Source of the DNA: Lachnospiraceae bacterium
GTDB lineage: Bacteria > Bacillota > Clostridia > Lachnospirales > Lachnospiraceae
Assembly: GCA_024681795.1 (NCBI GenBank)
Contig: JAILAD010000036.1
Coordinates: 1-64,000 of the forward strand
Reading direction: 5' to 3'
Length of the DNA: 64,000 bases
The notes below the pieces were generated by a model. It had not been told where the DNA came from and did no database searches. It worked only from the letters and a program-made list of their open reading frames with translations. Position 1 is the stretch's first letter; every line of letters begins with the position of its first letter. Shown in pieces: positions 44,155 through 52,581 of this stretch. A program made the translations under genes and the position numbers.

Positions 44155-45570
44155 TTATTTATTGGTTACGTCGCTGTCATCGAAGATGTCACCGCACTCC
44201 GGACAGAATTTCGGAGGATTGGTGGGATCTTCCGGAGTCCATCCGCACTTGTCGCACTTGTAAAGAGGTGCGCCTGCGGGTCTCTTGGATCCGCAGTTCT
44301 GGCAGAAGTTGCCTTTGTTTACGGTACCGCAGCTGCAGGTCCATCCTTCGGCAGCGGCGGGAGCGGGTTTTGCTTCACCGCAGTTCTGACAGAATTTTCC
44401 GGTATTTACGGTTCCGCACTTGCAGGTCCAGGAATCGGCTGCGGGTGCTGCAGCTGCTGCCGGAGCCTGAGACTGTGCGGCTGCCTGTGCTGCATTCTGC
44501 TGCTGGGCCATTGCGAAGAGATTGGAAGTATTGTTTCCGCCGGTCATCTGCGCCATATTCATACCTGCGAACGCCATCATGGGTCCAGCCTGCTCGTTTG
44601 CTGCAGCAGCTTCCATAGCGTTTGCGGTAGCGGTGGTCATTCTTGCGGCTGCCATGTTTACATTGGTGTAAACAGCAGTATCCTGGAACTGTTTGATTCT
44701 CTTCTCGTCTTCTTCGGTAGCCTTGATGGAATCGAAGGTGATGTCAACAACTTCGATACCACGGAGCTCGCCCCATTTTTTCTCAAGTTTCTTGTTGATC
44801 AGTTCTACAAGAATATCGGTCTTGGTAGTAATTGCGCTGTAACGGATACCTACGCCGTAATCGGAAAGAGAACCGATTGCAGGCTGGAGAGCGGTCATAA
44901 AGTCGGACTTCATAATGCTCTGCAGGTCTTTCTTTGTATAAGTTGCGCCGGCAAATGCGGAAGCGATGGAGGTGTAGAAACGAATCGGATCGTTAATCTT
45001 GAAGGTATATTCACCTCTTGCCATTAAGTTAATGTCGCCCTGGAAACCGGTAACCTGATCGTGAATGAAGAACGGAATCGTGGAAGCGGTTCCCCAGAGG
45101 TTCTGACGAACTTCAAGAGTGTTGATGTAGTATACTCTCTGTTCTCTCGGGGTCTCACCACCGAAGGAAATACGTCTTCCGAGTTCCTGGAAGGAATGTA
45201 TCAGGTTTTCACCTAAATTTCCGTAAAAAATGGAAGATTCCGTATCGGTTTCAAAACGATATTCGCCGGGTTCGGCAGCAAGGTTGGTAACTTTACCGTT
45301 ATCAACGGTAATTGCACACTGTCCTGCATTTACAACGATTAAGGAACCGTTCGAAATGATGTTGTCCTGTCCCTTGTTAATTCCCTTTTTGTCTCTCTTG
45401 ATACCGCGTGCTGCCAAAACACCGTTTTCCATGGTGTCGCATACGAAGTACTCAAGATACTGGTCTTTGGCAATTCCGCCAATGCTTGAAAATGCATTGG
45501 TACCGATGTTTTTGGTTGCATCGCCGACTGCCTGTTTCGCAATTCCAAATGCTTCTTTAATTAATCCCAT
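44155..45570 (-). CDS. SPFH (virion-core-type, YdjI-like) protein with C-terminal zinc ribbons
   Basis: 471 residues. An SPFH/band-7-like domain occupies about 50-300 (VTGFQGDINLMARGEYTF; IEVVDITFDSIKATEED), followed by an Ala/Gln-rich linker and three zinc-ribbon motifs (CKCGTVNTGKFCQNCG, CSCGTVNKGNFCQNCG and CDKCGW...CPECG). YdjI of Bacillus and its relatives share this architecture and are linked to membrane stress with PspA-like partners. No pspA gene is next to it. AGGAGGAAA gives a firm start. Confidence 0.85.
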   Translation of the reverse strand: MGLIKEAFGIAKQAVGDATKNIGTNAFSSIGGIAKDQYLEYFVCDTMENGVLAARGIKRDKKGINKGQDNIISNGSLIVVNAGQCAITVDNGKVTNLAAEPGEYRFETDTESSIFYGNLGENLIHSFQELGRRISFGGETPREQRVYYINTLEVRQNLWGTASTIPFFIHDQVTGFQGDINLMARGEYTFKINDPIRFYTSIASAFAGATYTKKDLQSIMKSDFMTALQPAIGSLSDYGVGIRYSAITTKTDILVELINKKLEKKWGELRGIEVVDITFDSIKATEEDEKRIKQFQDTAVYTNVNMAAARMTTATANAMEAAAANEQAGPMMAFAGMNMAQMTGGNNTSNLFAMAQQQNAAQAAAQSQAPAAAAAPAADSWTCKCGTVNTGKFCQNCGEAKPAPAAAEGWTCSCGTVNKGNFCQNCGSKRPAGAPLYKCDKCGWTPEDPTNPPKFCPECGDIFDDSDVTNK

Positions 45571-45646
45571 TTGAATTTCCTCCTACATTTATTGTTTTTG
45601 CCTTCGGCTTTCCTGGATTTGAAAACCGATTTTTTTCACAATTTTA

Positions 45647-45652
45647 AGTATA
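45647..45652 (-). promoter_or_regulatory. possible -10 element of the SPFH trio
   Basis: On the minus strand TATACT (45652-45647) lies 77 bp before the SPFH start; a weak TAGATT is 17 bp upstream of it. Confidence 0.3.
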
Positions 45653-45752
45653 CTATCTGAACCGAAAAAAATCTACAAAGATTTCATATCTTTCATATTT
45701 TGGAAGGTTTGCGGCGGCCATTTTTCAAAAAATGAAAAATGTAATGGAGTCT

Positions 45753-45801
45753 GTAATGGGGTCAGGCACCATTACAATGTAATGGGGTCAGGCACCATTA
45801 C
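45753..45801. repeat. two copies of a 23-bp palindromic repeat
   Basis: The 23-bp unit GTAATGGGGTCAGGCACC + ATTAC occurs at 45753-45775 and 45779-45801, three bases apart. Its ends GTAATGG and CCATTAC are inverted. Related copies in the opposite orientation lie at 63895-63962. The rest of the 45571-45920 gap holds promoters on both strands. Confidence 0.8.
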
Positions 45802-45829
45802 GAAATAAATCCCAAAAGGGCGGATAATC

Positions 45830-45858
45830 TTGAATTATTCCGCAAAAATTGATATGAT
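45830..45858 (+). promoter_or_regulatory. sigma-A promoter of the hydroxyacid dehydrogenase gene
   Basis: TTGAAT (45830-45835), 17 bp, TATGAT (45853-45858); start codon 63 bp later. Confidence 0.65.
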
Positions 45859-45920
45859 ATAAAAGACTATGGAGAAAATGAAGTTCCGCCATTCGTTTCG
45901 GAAAACAGAAGGGTAAAATT

Positions 45921-46865
45921 ATGAAAATCGTAATGCTGGAAAGAAATAACGTCGGAACAGATTTCGAAATGCCCGATTTCGGGCGCTTCGGAGAGCTGGA
46001 GGTTTATGCGTACTGCACTCCGGACCAGGTGACGAAACGCATACAGGATGCGGATATCTGTATCCTGAATAAAATGCCCATGAACGAGCTGACGCTGAAA
46101 GACGCAAAGAACATAAAACTTCTTTGTGTAACGGCAACCGGGATGGACAACGTGGATCTGGATTACTGTAAGGAAAGAGGAATCAGGGTCTGCAATGTAA
46201 GCGGATATTCCACGGAGACCGTGGTCCAGCATACATTTGCCATGCTTTTGTATATTTATGAGAAAATGCCCTTTTACGATACTTTCGTAAAGGACGGAAG
46301 TTACAGGGAGTGTCCGACGTTTACGTTTTTCGGATTTCCGTTTAATGAACTCTGCGGTAAAACCTGGGGCATAGCGGGACTCGGCACAATCGGTCACCGG
46401 GTTGCAGAGGTCGCAAAGGCATTCGGCTGCAATGTGATTTATTATTCCACTTCCGGAATCGAAAGAGAAGAACCTTATGAAAGAGTCGGATTTGATGAAT
46501 TCTTAAAAAGAAGCGACATCATTTCCGTACATGCTCCTTTAAATGATAAAACCAAAGGCCTTTTTAATAAAAAAGCCTTTGAAAAAATGAAAAATGACGC
46601 GGTTTTCTTAAATCTCGGAAGAGGACCGATTGTTGTGGAAGAAGATCTGGTGTGGGCACTTACCAACAAACAGATTGCGGGAGCCGGTCTTGACGTTCTT
46701 TCACAGGAACCCATTACATTCGATAATCCTCTTTATAAAATCAGGGGAAACGGAAAACTTCTGATTACACCGCATATCGCATGGGCCAGCATTGAAGCAA
46801 GAAAGCGCCTTATGAACAGTGTTTACGAACAGGTGGAAGCATTTATAAAAGAGCAGAATCTGTAA
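45921..46865 (+). CDS. D-isomer-specific 2-hydroxyacid dehydrogenase
   Basis: 314 residues. NAD-binding GLGTIG (near 154), catalytic Arg in NLGRGP (near 234), Glu in SQEP (near 262) and His in TPHIAW (near 290) are all present. Members reduce 2-keto acids to D-2-hydroxy acids with NADH (hydroxypyruvate/glyoxylate, pyruvate or branched substrates); which one cannot be told. It is the first gene of the plus-strand block that ends before secA, and may form the same transcript with the small membrane proteins that follow. Its last codons are part of a 17-bp tandem repeat. Confidence 0.88.
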   Translation: MKIVMLERNNVGTDFEMPDFGRFGELEVYAYCTPDQVTKRIQDADICILNKMPMNELTLKDAKNIKLLCVTATGMDNVDLDYCKERGIRVCNVSGYSTETVVQHTFAMLLYIYEKMPFYDTFVKDGSYRECPTFTFFGFPFNELCGKTWGIAGLGTIGHRVAEVAKAFGCNVIYYSTSGIEREEPYERVGFDEFLKRSDIISVHAPLNDKTKGLFNKKAFEKMKNDAVFLNLGRGPIVVEEDLVWALTNKQIAGAGLDVLSQEPITFDNPLYKIRGNGKLLITPHIAWASIEARKRLMNSVYEQVEAFIKEQNL

Positions 46866-46901
46866 AAGTGCAGAATCCGTAAAAACGCATAATCCGCAGA
46901 A
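46851..46901. repeat. 17-bp tandem repeat spanning a stop codon
   Basis: Three 17-bp units (46851-46867, 46868-46884, 46885-46901; core GCAGAATCYGTAAAA) start inside the last five codons of the dehydrogenase gene. The first copy contains the stop codon, so the gap appears to have grown by duplication of the gene's 3' end. Confidence 0.7.
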
Positions 46902-46943
46902 GAACGGCTTATGATTCAAAAAATCACACACGGGGAGGTTTAT

Positions 46944-47210
46944 ATGAGCAGTTCCAAAAAGAACGGTTTTTTTGAAGAGTATAAAAAAGAATTTCTGAAG
47001 TCCAGAAAGCGCAGCCGCAAGGCAACGTATAAACTGATGAACACGGATGTTCAGATTAAGAAGAATATTTACAAGTCATTAACCCGGGCACCGAAAAGAA
47101 TAGAAAGAATGATTGCATTTCTTTTCATAGTATTCGTGTTTGTGATTTTCTTTATCAAAGCAAAGGATCCGACATTTCTGGAATACAATATTTCGGACGG
47201 AAAGAACTGA
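46944..47210 (+). CDS. small single-pass membrane protein
   Basis: 88 residues: a strongly basic cytoplasmic part (KKEFLKSRKRSRKATYK) and one membrane helix (MIAFLFIVFVFVIFFI, about 55-72) with a short outside tail. I do not recognise the family. ATG 46944 follows GGGGAGG by six bases, a strong site. It stands between the dehydrogenase and another small membrane protein. Confidence 0.65.
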   Translation: MSSSKKNGFFEEYKKEFLKSRKRSRKATYKLMNTDVQIKKNIYKSLTRAPKRIERMIAFLFIVFVFVIFFIKAKDPTFLEYNISDGKN

Positions 47211-47271
47211 ACGAAGGATTTAAATTCCTCTTAATTATTTTCCGCAAAAGGGTTTTAATTGAGAGGAAAGA

Positions 47272-47311
47272 AATTTAAATTAAAGAAAAAGTAATTTAAA
47301 TTAAAGAAAAA
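47272..47311. repeat. 19-bp direct repeat (period 21)
   Basis: AATTTAAATTAAAGAAAAA occurs at 47272-47290 and again at 47293-47311, in the gap between the two small membrane-protein genes. Confidence 0.75.
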
Positions 47312-47341
47312 AGAGGTTTTGTTTAAAAGGAGGAATTGAAA

Positions 47342-47656
47342 ATGGGAAAGAAAGCAACCTGTATCTGGGCTTATATCGGATGGGTAGGATTTATTATCGC
47401 AATGTGTCAGTCCTGTAAGGATGAATGTAAATTTCATTTAAATCAGGCATTGGTGCTTGCCATTGCGAGTACCATTCTTTCGGTGGTGTCTGTTGCCGGT
47501 GTAATTCCGTATATCGGCTGGCTGTTTGACGGACTGGTTGTCACCCCGCTTGCGATTGCCGTTGCCGTATTCTGGGTTATCGCATTTGTCGGTGCATGCA
47601 GGGGGATTGAGAAAAAAGCACCGTTACTCGGACAGATTAATCTGATTAACAAATAA
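47342..47656 (+). CDS. small membrane protein, DUF4870-like
   Basis: 104 residues with three hydrophobic segments (about 5-20, 37-62, 70-90). The early SYIG-like segment CIWAYIGWVGFIIA and FHLNQALVLAI recall the DUF4870/Tic20-like family of small membrane proteins of unknown function. AGGAGG precedes ATG 47342. Its stop overlaps an ATG at 47656, but the next gene more probably starts at 47668. Confidence 0.65.
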   Translation: MGKKATCIWAYIGWVGFIIAMCQSCKDECKFHLNQALVLAIASTILSVVSVAGVIPYIGWLFDGLVVTPLAIAVAVFWVIAFVGACRGIEKKAPLLGQINLINK

Positions 47657-47667
47657 TGGAGAATAAG

Positions 47668-48981
47668 ATGAAGGATTGTGTTTCTGCCGGCAGAGAGATT
47701 TACGAATTTGCGGGAAAAATATATCCAATTAACAGAAGTATTACAGGCGAAGGGGTTCGAAAAACCCTTCGCCTTATTAATGATGAGCTGAAAAACAGCG
47801 GGGCCCCGGAACTGAATATCTGTGAGGTTCCGTCCGGAACGGCGGTTTTTGACTGGACCGTACCGAAGGAATGGAGTATTGAAGAAGGCTATATCGAGGA
47901 TGAGGAAGGGAAGAGAATTGTTGATTTTAAAGAGAATTTCCTTCATATTCTCGGTTACTCCGTACCCGTGGACGAATGGGTGGATTTGGAGGAATTAAAA
48001 ACACATATCTACGTTCAGGAAGACATGCCGGATGCAATTCCCTACGTGACGTCCTATTACAAGGAACGTTACGGCTTTTGCATGAGCATGAATCAGAGAG
48101 ATTCCCTGAAACCCGGAAAATATCACATGGTAATAAAGAGTTCCCTGTTTGACGGCAGTCTGACCTATGGGGAACTGATTCTTCCCGGAAAGAGCGAAAA
48201 AGAAGTTTTGATATCCACCTACATTTGTCATCCGAATATGGCAAATAACGAGGTTTCGGGACCGGCACTTTCTACGTTTTTAATAAAATATCTGGCCGGA
48301 ACGGAAAACCGGAAATATACATACCGGTTTGTATTTATTCCGGAAACCATCGGTTCGATTACATATTTAAGCCGGAATCTTTCCGTTATGAAGGAACGTA
48401 CGGTTGCCGGATTCAATTTAAGCTGTGTCGGGGATGACCGGGATTATTCCATTCTGGAGAGCAGATACGCGGATTCCTATTCGGACCGTATTCTTTCGAA
48501 TGTACTGAAGTTCAACGGAAAATACACCCGCTATGATTTTTCCAAGAGAGGCTCGGATGAAAGACAGTATAATGCACCGGGCGTGGATCTTGGTGTTGTG
48601 GTATTTTCAAGAACGCTCTTTACAAGGTACCCGGAATATCATACTTCCCTGGATGACATGAATTTGATTTCTCCGGAAGGCTTTGCGGGAAGCTACCGCG
48701 TGATGACACAGGTAATCGATATCCTTGAAAACAACGAAAAATTCCGGGTAAAGGTACTGTGCGAGCCGCAGCTCGGAAAACGCGGATTGTACCCGACCAT
48801 CAGTAAAAAAGGCAGTTATGACGCGATTTTTACGCAGCGTGATTTAATCGCATATTCGGACGGAAGAAACGATCTGATTGATATCAGCGAAAGAATCGGT
48901 GTGCCGGTATCGGAGCTGATTCCGATTAAGAATAAACTGGTGGAAAACGACCTTCTGGAAATTTACGAAGAGCAGGGTTGA
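47668..48981 (+). CDS. DUF4910 / M28-like aminopeptidase-domain protein
   Basis: 437 residues. Zinc-peptidase-type residues are visible in order: ICHPNMANNEVSG (His), FIPETIGS (Glu) and PEYHTSLDD (His, Asp). This family is common in polysaccharide and glycosylation loci, where its substrate is mostly unknown. A C-terminal winged-helix-like part follows (ISERIGVPVSELIPIKNKL). ATG 47668 is chosen because GGAG ends six bases before it; the ATG at 47656 lacks a ribosome site. First of six genes proposed to act together (to 53607). Confidence 0.8.
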   Translation: MKDCVSAGREIYEFAGKIYPINRSITGEGVRKTLRLINDELKNSGAPELNICEVPSGTAVFDWTVPKEWSIEEGYIEDEEGKRIVDFKENFLHILGYSVPVDEWVDLEELKTHIYVQEDMPDAIPYVTSYYKERYGFCMSMNQRDSLKPGKYHMVIKSSLFDGSLTYGELILPGKSEKEVLISTYICHPNMANNEVSGPALSTFLIKYLAGTENRKYTYRFVFIPETIGSITYLSRNLSVMKERTVAGFNLSCVGDDRDYSILESRYADSYSDRILSNVLKFNGKYTRYDFSKRGSDERQYNAPGVDLGVVVFSRTLFTRYPEYHTSLDDMNLISPEGFAGSYRVMTQVIDILENNEKFRVKVLCEPQLGKRGLYPTISKKGSYDAIFTQRDLIAYSDGRNDLIDISERIGVPVSELIPIKNKLVENDLLEIYEEQG

Positions 48982-48985
48982 AAAT

Positions 48986-49044
48986 ACGTGAAGTAAAAAG
49001 AAGTGCGTGATGTAAAAAACTGAAGTGCGTGAAGTAAAAACGTA
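48986..49044. repeat. imperfect tandem repeat, about 19-22 bp period
   Basis: The motif CGTGAAGTAAAAA (or CGTGATGTAAAAA) recurs at 48987, 49006 and 49028, between the aminopeptidase and acyltransferase genes. The same CGTGAAGTAA also forms the end of the acyltransferase gene at 49956-49965. Confidence 0.6.
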
Positions 49045-49083
49045 AGTACAGTTTAAGTATATGAAGATAAAAGGAGATGTGCC

Positions 49084-49965
49084 ATGAATACGGAAAAAGA
49101 GGCGCTGTACTGGAAAGAATTTCATGAATGCCTTAACCGGCTCGGAATCAAAAAAGGCGACATTTTATATGTCGGATCCGATATTGCGGCGGTAGTCGTT
49201 CTGGCAGGCAGAGAGCTTGAATTCCGGGGAAGAGAGGACCGCGATGTTTTCTTAAATCATCTTACGGATGCAATAAAGGAACATGTCGGGGAGGAAGGAA
49301 CACTTTTGATTCCGGTCTATTCCTGGAAATGGTGCAAGGGAGAACCTTTTGACTATTATAAAACGCAGGGAGAGGTCGGTGCTTACAACAATTTTGTTCT
49401 GAATAACCGCAGTGATTTCAAACGAACGAAACATCCTATTTATTCCTTCATGGTCTGGGGAAAAGATGCGGAAATGCTCTGTGCCATGAACAATCAGGAA
49501 GCCTGGGGTGAGGCTTCGCCGTTTTATTATCTGCATCATAACGGCGGGAAGGAGTTTGACATCAATGTAAGCGGGCTTCGCAGCATGACGTTTAAGCATT
49601 ATGTGGAAATGTCCTGCCGTGTGCCTTACCGGTATCCCAAATATTTTCTGGCGGATTATACGGATGAATCCGGTGTGACCGAGGAACGCTGCTATTCCAT
49701 GTATGTAAGGGATTTGAACGTTTCGATGAAATCCTCCCAGAACAATGCGTTCTTTGAAGAACATCATGTCGGACAGACGGAAGGGTTCCACGGATACGAA
49801 CTTCATGTTATCGATCTTCCGAAGGCGTATGAGGCGCTGAAGGATGATATTTTAAACAACGGTGCAAAGAACGTTTATCATTTTGAAAATTACACGCCTG
49901 ATTTTACAAATGTAAAGAAACGTTACGAAGTCGGTTACCGCAGGGATAAGGAACTCGTGAAGTAA
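49084..49965 (+). CDS. AAC(3)-family acyltransferase
   Basis: 293 residues, related to the aminoglycoside 3-N-acetyltransferase fold: LGIKKGDILYVGSDI, EGTLLIPVYSW, RTKHPIYSFMVWG and SPFYYLHHNGG. Members in polysaccharide loci acylate amino sugars from an acyl-CoA or an acyl-carrier thioester rather than antibiotics. Here the next gene is a carrier protein, so I infer that it takes its acyl or aminoacyl group from that carrier. AAAGGAGATG precedes the start. Confidence 0.82.
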   Translation: MNTEKEALYWKEFHECLNRLGIKKGDILYVGSDIAAVVVLAGRELEFRGREDRDVFLNHLTDAIKEHVGEEGTLLIPVYSWKWCKGEPFDYYKTQGEVGAYNNFVLNNRSDFKRTKHPIYSFMVWGKDAEMLCAMNNQEAWGEASPFYYLHHNGGKEFDINVSGLRSMTFKHYVEMSCRVPYRYPKYFLADYTDESGVTEERCYSMYVRDLNVSMKSSQNNAFFEEHHVGQTEGFHGYELHVIDLPKAYEALKDDILNNGAKNVYHFENYTPDFTNVKKRYEVGYRRDKELVK

Positions 49966-49987
49966 GCGCGGTTTAAGGTATAAACGT

Positions 49988-50051
49988 AAAAGAAATAAAT
50001 CCGAAAAGAAATAAATTCGAAAAAAACAAATCCGGAAAGAAACGGAGCCGG
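49988..50051. repeat. 16-bp tandem repeat, four copies
   Basis: Four consecutive units (49988-50003, 50004-50019, 50020-50035, 50036-50051; first unit AAAAGAAATAAATCCG) diverge progressively towards the carrier-protein gene. Confidence 0.75.
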
Positions 50052-50077
50052 AAAAGTCAGCAGAGAAAGGACCAAAA

Positions 50078-50305
50078 ATGGAAGAATTACTGAACATTTT
50101 AAAGAATATCAGATCCGATGTGGATTTTGAAAAAGAGGAGTCTTTAATCGACGGAAACGTTCTCGATTCCTTTGATATCGTGACAATCGTAAACGGAATG
50201 GAGGAAACGTTCGGAATTGAGATTAAGGCATCCGACATCATTCCGGAGAATTTCAATACCGTAAAAGCAATGACGGAACTGGTGGAGAAATATCGCAATG
50301 CATAA
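50078..50305 (+). CDS. acyl/peptidyl carrier protein
   Basis: 75 residues, standalone phosphopantetheine carrier. S31 in VLDSFDIV is the attachment site; the four-helix layout and length are like DltC rather than fatty-acid ACP (no DSL motif). It overlaps the adenylating ligase gene by 8 bp, so ligase and carrier are made together. The inferred role is to carry an amino acid as thioester. AGAAAGGA precedes the start. Confidence 0.9.
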   Translation: MEELLNILKNIRSDVDFEKEESLIDGNVLDSFDIVTIVNGMEETFGIEIKASDIIPENFNTVKAMTELVEKYRNA

Positions 50306-51815
50306 CAATGTTTTAAATTATTTAAATGAGATTGTAAAAGTAAAACCGGACAAGCTTGCCTATTCCGACGGAACGAACCGGCTTACGTTCCGGGAGACGT
50401 ATGATGCGGCACGTGCAATCGGAACGTATCTTGCGAAAGAGGGGATCCGGAAGAAACCGGTCGTAATCTATATGAACAAGTCGCCGATGGAGATTGCGGC
50501 ATTTTTCGGAAGTGTTTATGCGGGCTGTTATTATGTGCCGATTGATGAGGAAATGCCGGCGGAAAGAATCCGTCTGATTCTGGATAACGTGAATTCTCCG
50601 GTAATCATCTGTGATGAAGAAAACAAAGGAAGAGCAGAAGAACTCCGCAAAGATGGGCAGCAGATTTTACTTTACAATGAAATCATAAAAACGGAACATG
50701 ATTCGGAATTGCTGAAATCCATTGCCGATACGACGATTGACACGGATCCGGTTTATATCGTGTTTACTTCCGGATCAACCGGTGTTCCGAAGGGCGTGGT
50801 TGCCTGCCATCGCTCCGTAATCGATTACATCGAGCAGCTTTCCGAGGTACTCGGTTTCAACGAAAATACGGTGTTCGGAAACCAGTCGCCGCTGTATTTC
50901 GATGCCTGCTTAAAAGAAGTTTATCCGACCTTAAAATTCGGTGCGACGGACTATCTGATTCCGAAGAAATTATTTTCTTTTCCCGTCAAACTGATGGAAT
51001 TTTTAAACGAATACAAAATCAACACGATCTGCTGGGTGGCATCCGCGCTCAGTATTGTCAGTGCATTTAAGACCTTCCGCGAAGTGGTTCCGGAATATCT
51101 TCATACGATTGCGTTCGGAAGCGAAGTATTTCCGATTAAACAGTTTAATACCTGGAGGGCAACACTTCCGAATGCCGTATTTTTCAACCTTTACGGACCT
51201 ACGGAATGTACCGGAATGAGTTGTTACTACAGAGTGGACCGTGAATTTACGGACACGGACGTTATTCCGATCGGGAGGCCGTTTGACAATACGGAGATTC
51301 TGCTTCTGGATGATGACGGTAAAATTGCAGGAGCCGGGGAAGACGGTGAAATCTGCATTCGCGGGACGGCTGTTACGCTCGGATATTATAACGACAAAGA
51401 ACGTACGGATGCGGTGTTTGTTCAAAATCCGCTGAACCCTTTCTATCCGGAACTGATTTATAAAACCGGTGATATCGGGAAATACAATGACCGCGGAGAA
51501 CTGGTCTATGTCTCCCGAAAGGACTATCAGGTAAAGCATATGGGACACCGGATTGAGCTCGGCGAGATTGAGGCGAATGTCAACACATTTCCGAACGTAA
51601 AGCTTTCGGCATGTATTTATGACAGGGAGAACAGCAATATTATTCTTTATTATGTGGGTGATATTCCGGAGGCAGAGCTTGAGGGAGAACTGAAAAACAA
51701 AGTGCCCCGCTATATGCTTCCGAGGAAAGCGATAAAGCTTGATGAAATGCCGTTTACCGGGAACGGAAAGCTTGACCGTGTAACGCTTAAAAAAATGTAT
51801 TTCGGGGAAATATAA
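50298..51815 (+). CDS. amino-acid adenylating ligase (DltA/NRPS A-domain-like)
   Basis: 505 residues, complete adenylation enzyme with A3 FTSGSTGVPKG (from F156), A5 NLYGPTECTG, A7 YKTGDIGKYNDRGELVY, A8 HRIELGEIE and catalytic K491 in GNGKLDR. D202 in YFDACLKEVYP corresponds to the aspartate that holds the alpha-amino group, so the substrate is an amino acid. It lacks condensation and carrier domains, like DltA, and partners with the carrier protein encoded upstream. No dltB/dltD genes are nearby, so this is not standard teichoic acid D-alanylation. Confidence 0.88.
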   Translation: MHNNVLNYLNEIVKVKPDKLAYSDGTNRLTFRETYDAARAIGTYLAKEGIRKKPVVIYMNKSPMEIAAFFGSVYAGCYYVPIDEEMPAERIRLILDNVNSPVIICDEENKGRAEELRKDGQQILLYNEIIKTEHDSELLKSIADTTIDTDPVYIVFTSGSTGVPKGVVACHRSVIDYIEQLSEVLGFNENTVFGNQSPLYFDACLKEVYPTLKFGATDYLIPKKLFSFPVKLMEFLNEYKINTICWVASALSIVSAFKTFREVVPEYLHTIAFGSEVFPIKQFNTWRATLPNAVFFNLYGPTECTGMSCYYRVDREFTDTDVIPIGRPFDNTEILLLDDDGKIAGAGEDGEICIRGTAVTLGYYNDKERTDAVFVQNPLNPFYPELIYKTGDIGKYNDRGELVYVSRKDYQVKHMGHRIELGEIEANVNTFPNVKLSACIYDRENSNIILYYVGDIPEAELEGELKNKVPRYMLPRKAIKLDEMPFTGNGKLDRVTLKKMYFGEI

Positions 51816-51832
51816 AAAACGGAGACGGAGAT

Positions 51833-52552
51833 ATGAAAAAACTCGGCGTTGTAGGCGGACTCGGTCCGATGACTACGGTCAGTTTCATAAAAAGAGTAAT
51901 CGATATGACGGATGCCGCCATCGACCAGGAACACATTCCGATGGTGGTGGAACATTGTTGCTATACGCCCGACAGGACGGCGTATATTCTCGGGAAATCC
52001 GAAGAAAATCCGTTCCCGTCCATTCTGGCGGCATGTAAGGACCTGCAAAAAAGCGGCGCCACGCATATCGCGATTCCCTGTGTTACGGCGCATTATTTTT
52101 ACGAGGAACTTGCAAAGTCCCTGGATATTCCCGTATATAACGGAATCGATCTCTGTGTGAAGGCATTTCAGGAAAAAGGGATTACGAAGGTCGGACTGAT
52201 GGCAACGGAAGGAACCGCAAAGTCCGGGATTTTTGCAGGCCCATTGAAAAATGCCGGAATTACCTGCATTGAGCCGAATGAGAAAAATCAGGGCTATGTA
52301 ACCCGCCTGATTTACAACAACGTGAAGATGGGACGGCCGGTTGAAAAAGAAATTTTTGAGCATGTCGTAAAATATTTTGAAAGTGCGGGTGCCGAGGCAA
52401 TTTTACTCGGCTGTACGGAGCTTTCCGTAATAGCGGACGAGTGGCTTCCGAAAGGGTGCTTCCTTGATATGATGTCTGCACTGGCAAGAGAGTGTGTAAC
52501 GGATTACGGGAAATTAAAAGAAGAATACCGTGAAATTCTGATTGAGAAGTAA
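51833..52552 (+). CDS. aspartate/glutamate racemase family protein
   Basis: 239 residues. The two catalytic cysteines of the cofactor-independent racemases are present: C83 in IPCVTAH and C194 in LLGCTELS. In the first motif Val replaces the Asn of the usual PCNTAH, which may shift substrate choice. Such enzymes interconvert L- and D-aspartate or related amino acids. Next to an adenylating ligase and a carrier, it probably supplies the D-amino acid to be activated. GGAG precedes the start. Confidence 0.85.
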   Translation: MKKLGVVGGLGPMTTVSFIKRVIDMTDAAIDQEHIPMVVEHCCYTPDRTAYILGKSEENPFPSILAACKDLQKSGATHIAIPCVTAHYFYEELAKSLDIPVYNGIDLCVKAFQEKGITKVGLMATEGTAKSGIFAGPLKNAGITCIEPNEKNQGYVTRLIYNNVKMGRPVEKEIFEHVVKYFESAGAEAILLGCTELSVIADEWLPKGCFLDMMSALARECVTDYGKLKEEYREILIEK

Positions 52553-52581
52553 CGGAAAGAGAATACAAACGGAAAATACCT

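Noticed and set aside
44143..45027. 294-codon plus-strand frame opposite the SPFH gene
   Set aside because: Gly/Ser/Cys-rich low-complexity translation opposite the zinc-ribbon and Ala/Gln-rich linker codons; no ribosome site or homology that I can see.
49084..49965. AAC(3) gene as aminoglycoside resistance
   Set aside because: The protein lies in a glycan/carrier-protein gene set and the family is broad; context argues for sugar or aminoacyl acylation rather than resistance.
50078..51815. Standard dlt operon
   Set aside because: Ligase and carrier resemble DltA/DltC in size and partner logic, but dltB, dltD and dltX are absent and a racemase and AAC(3) gene are present.
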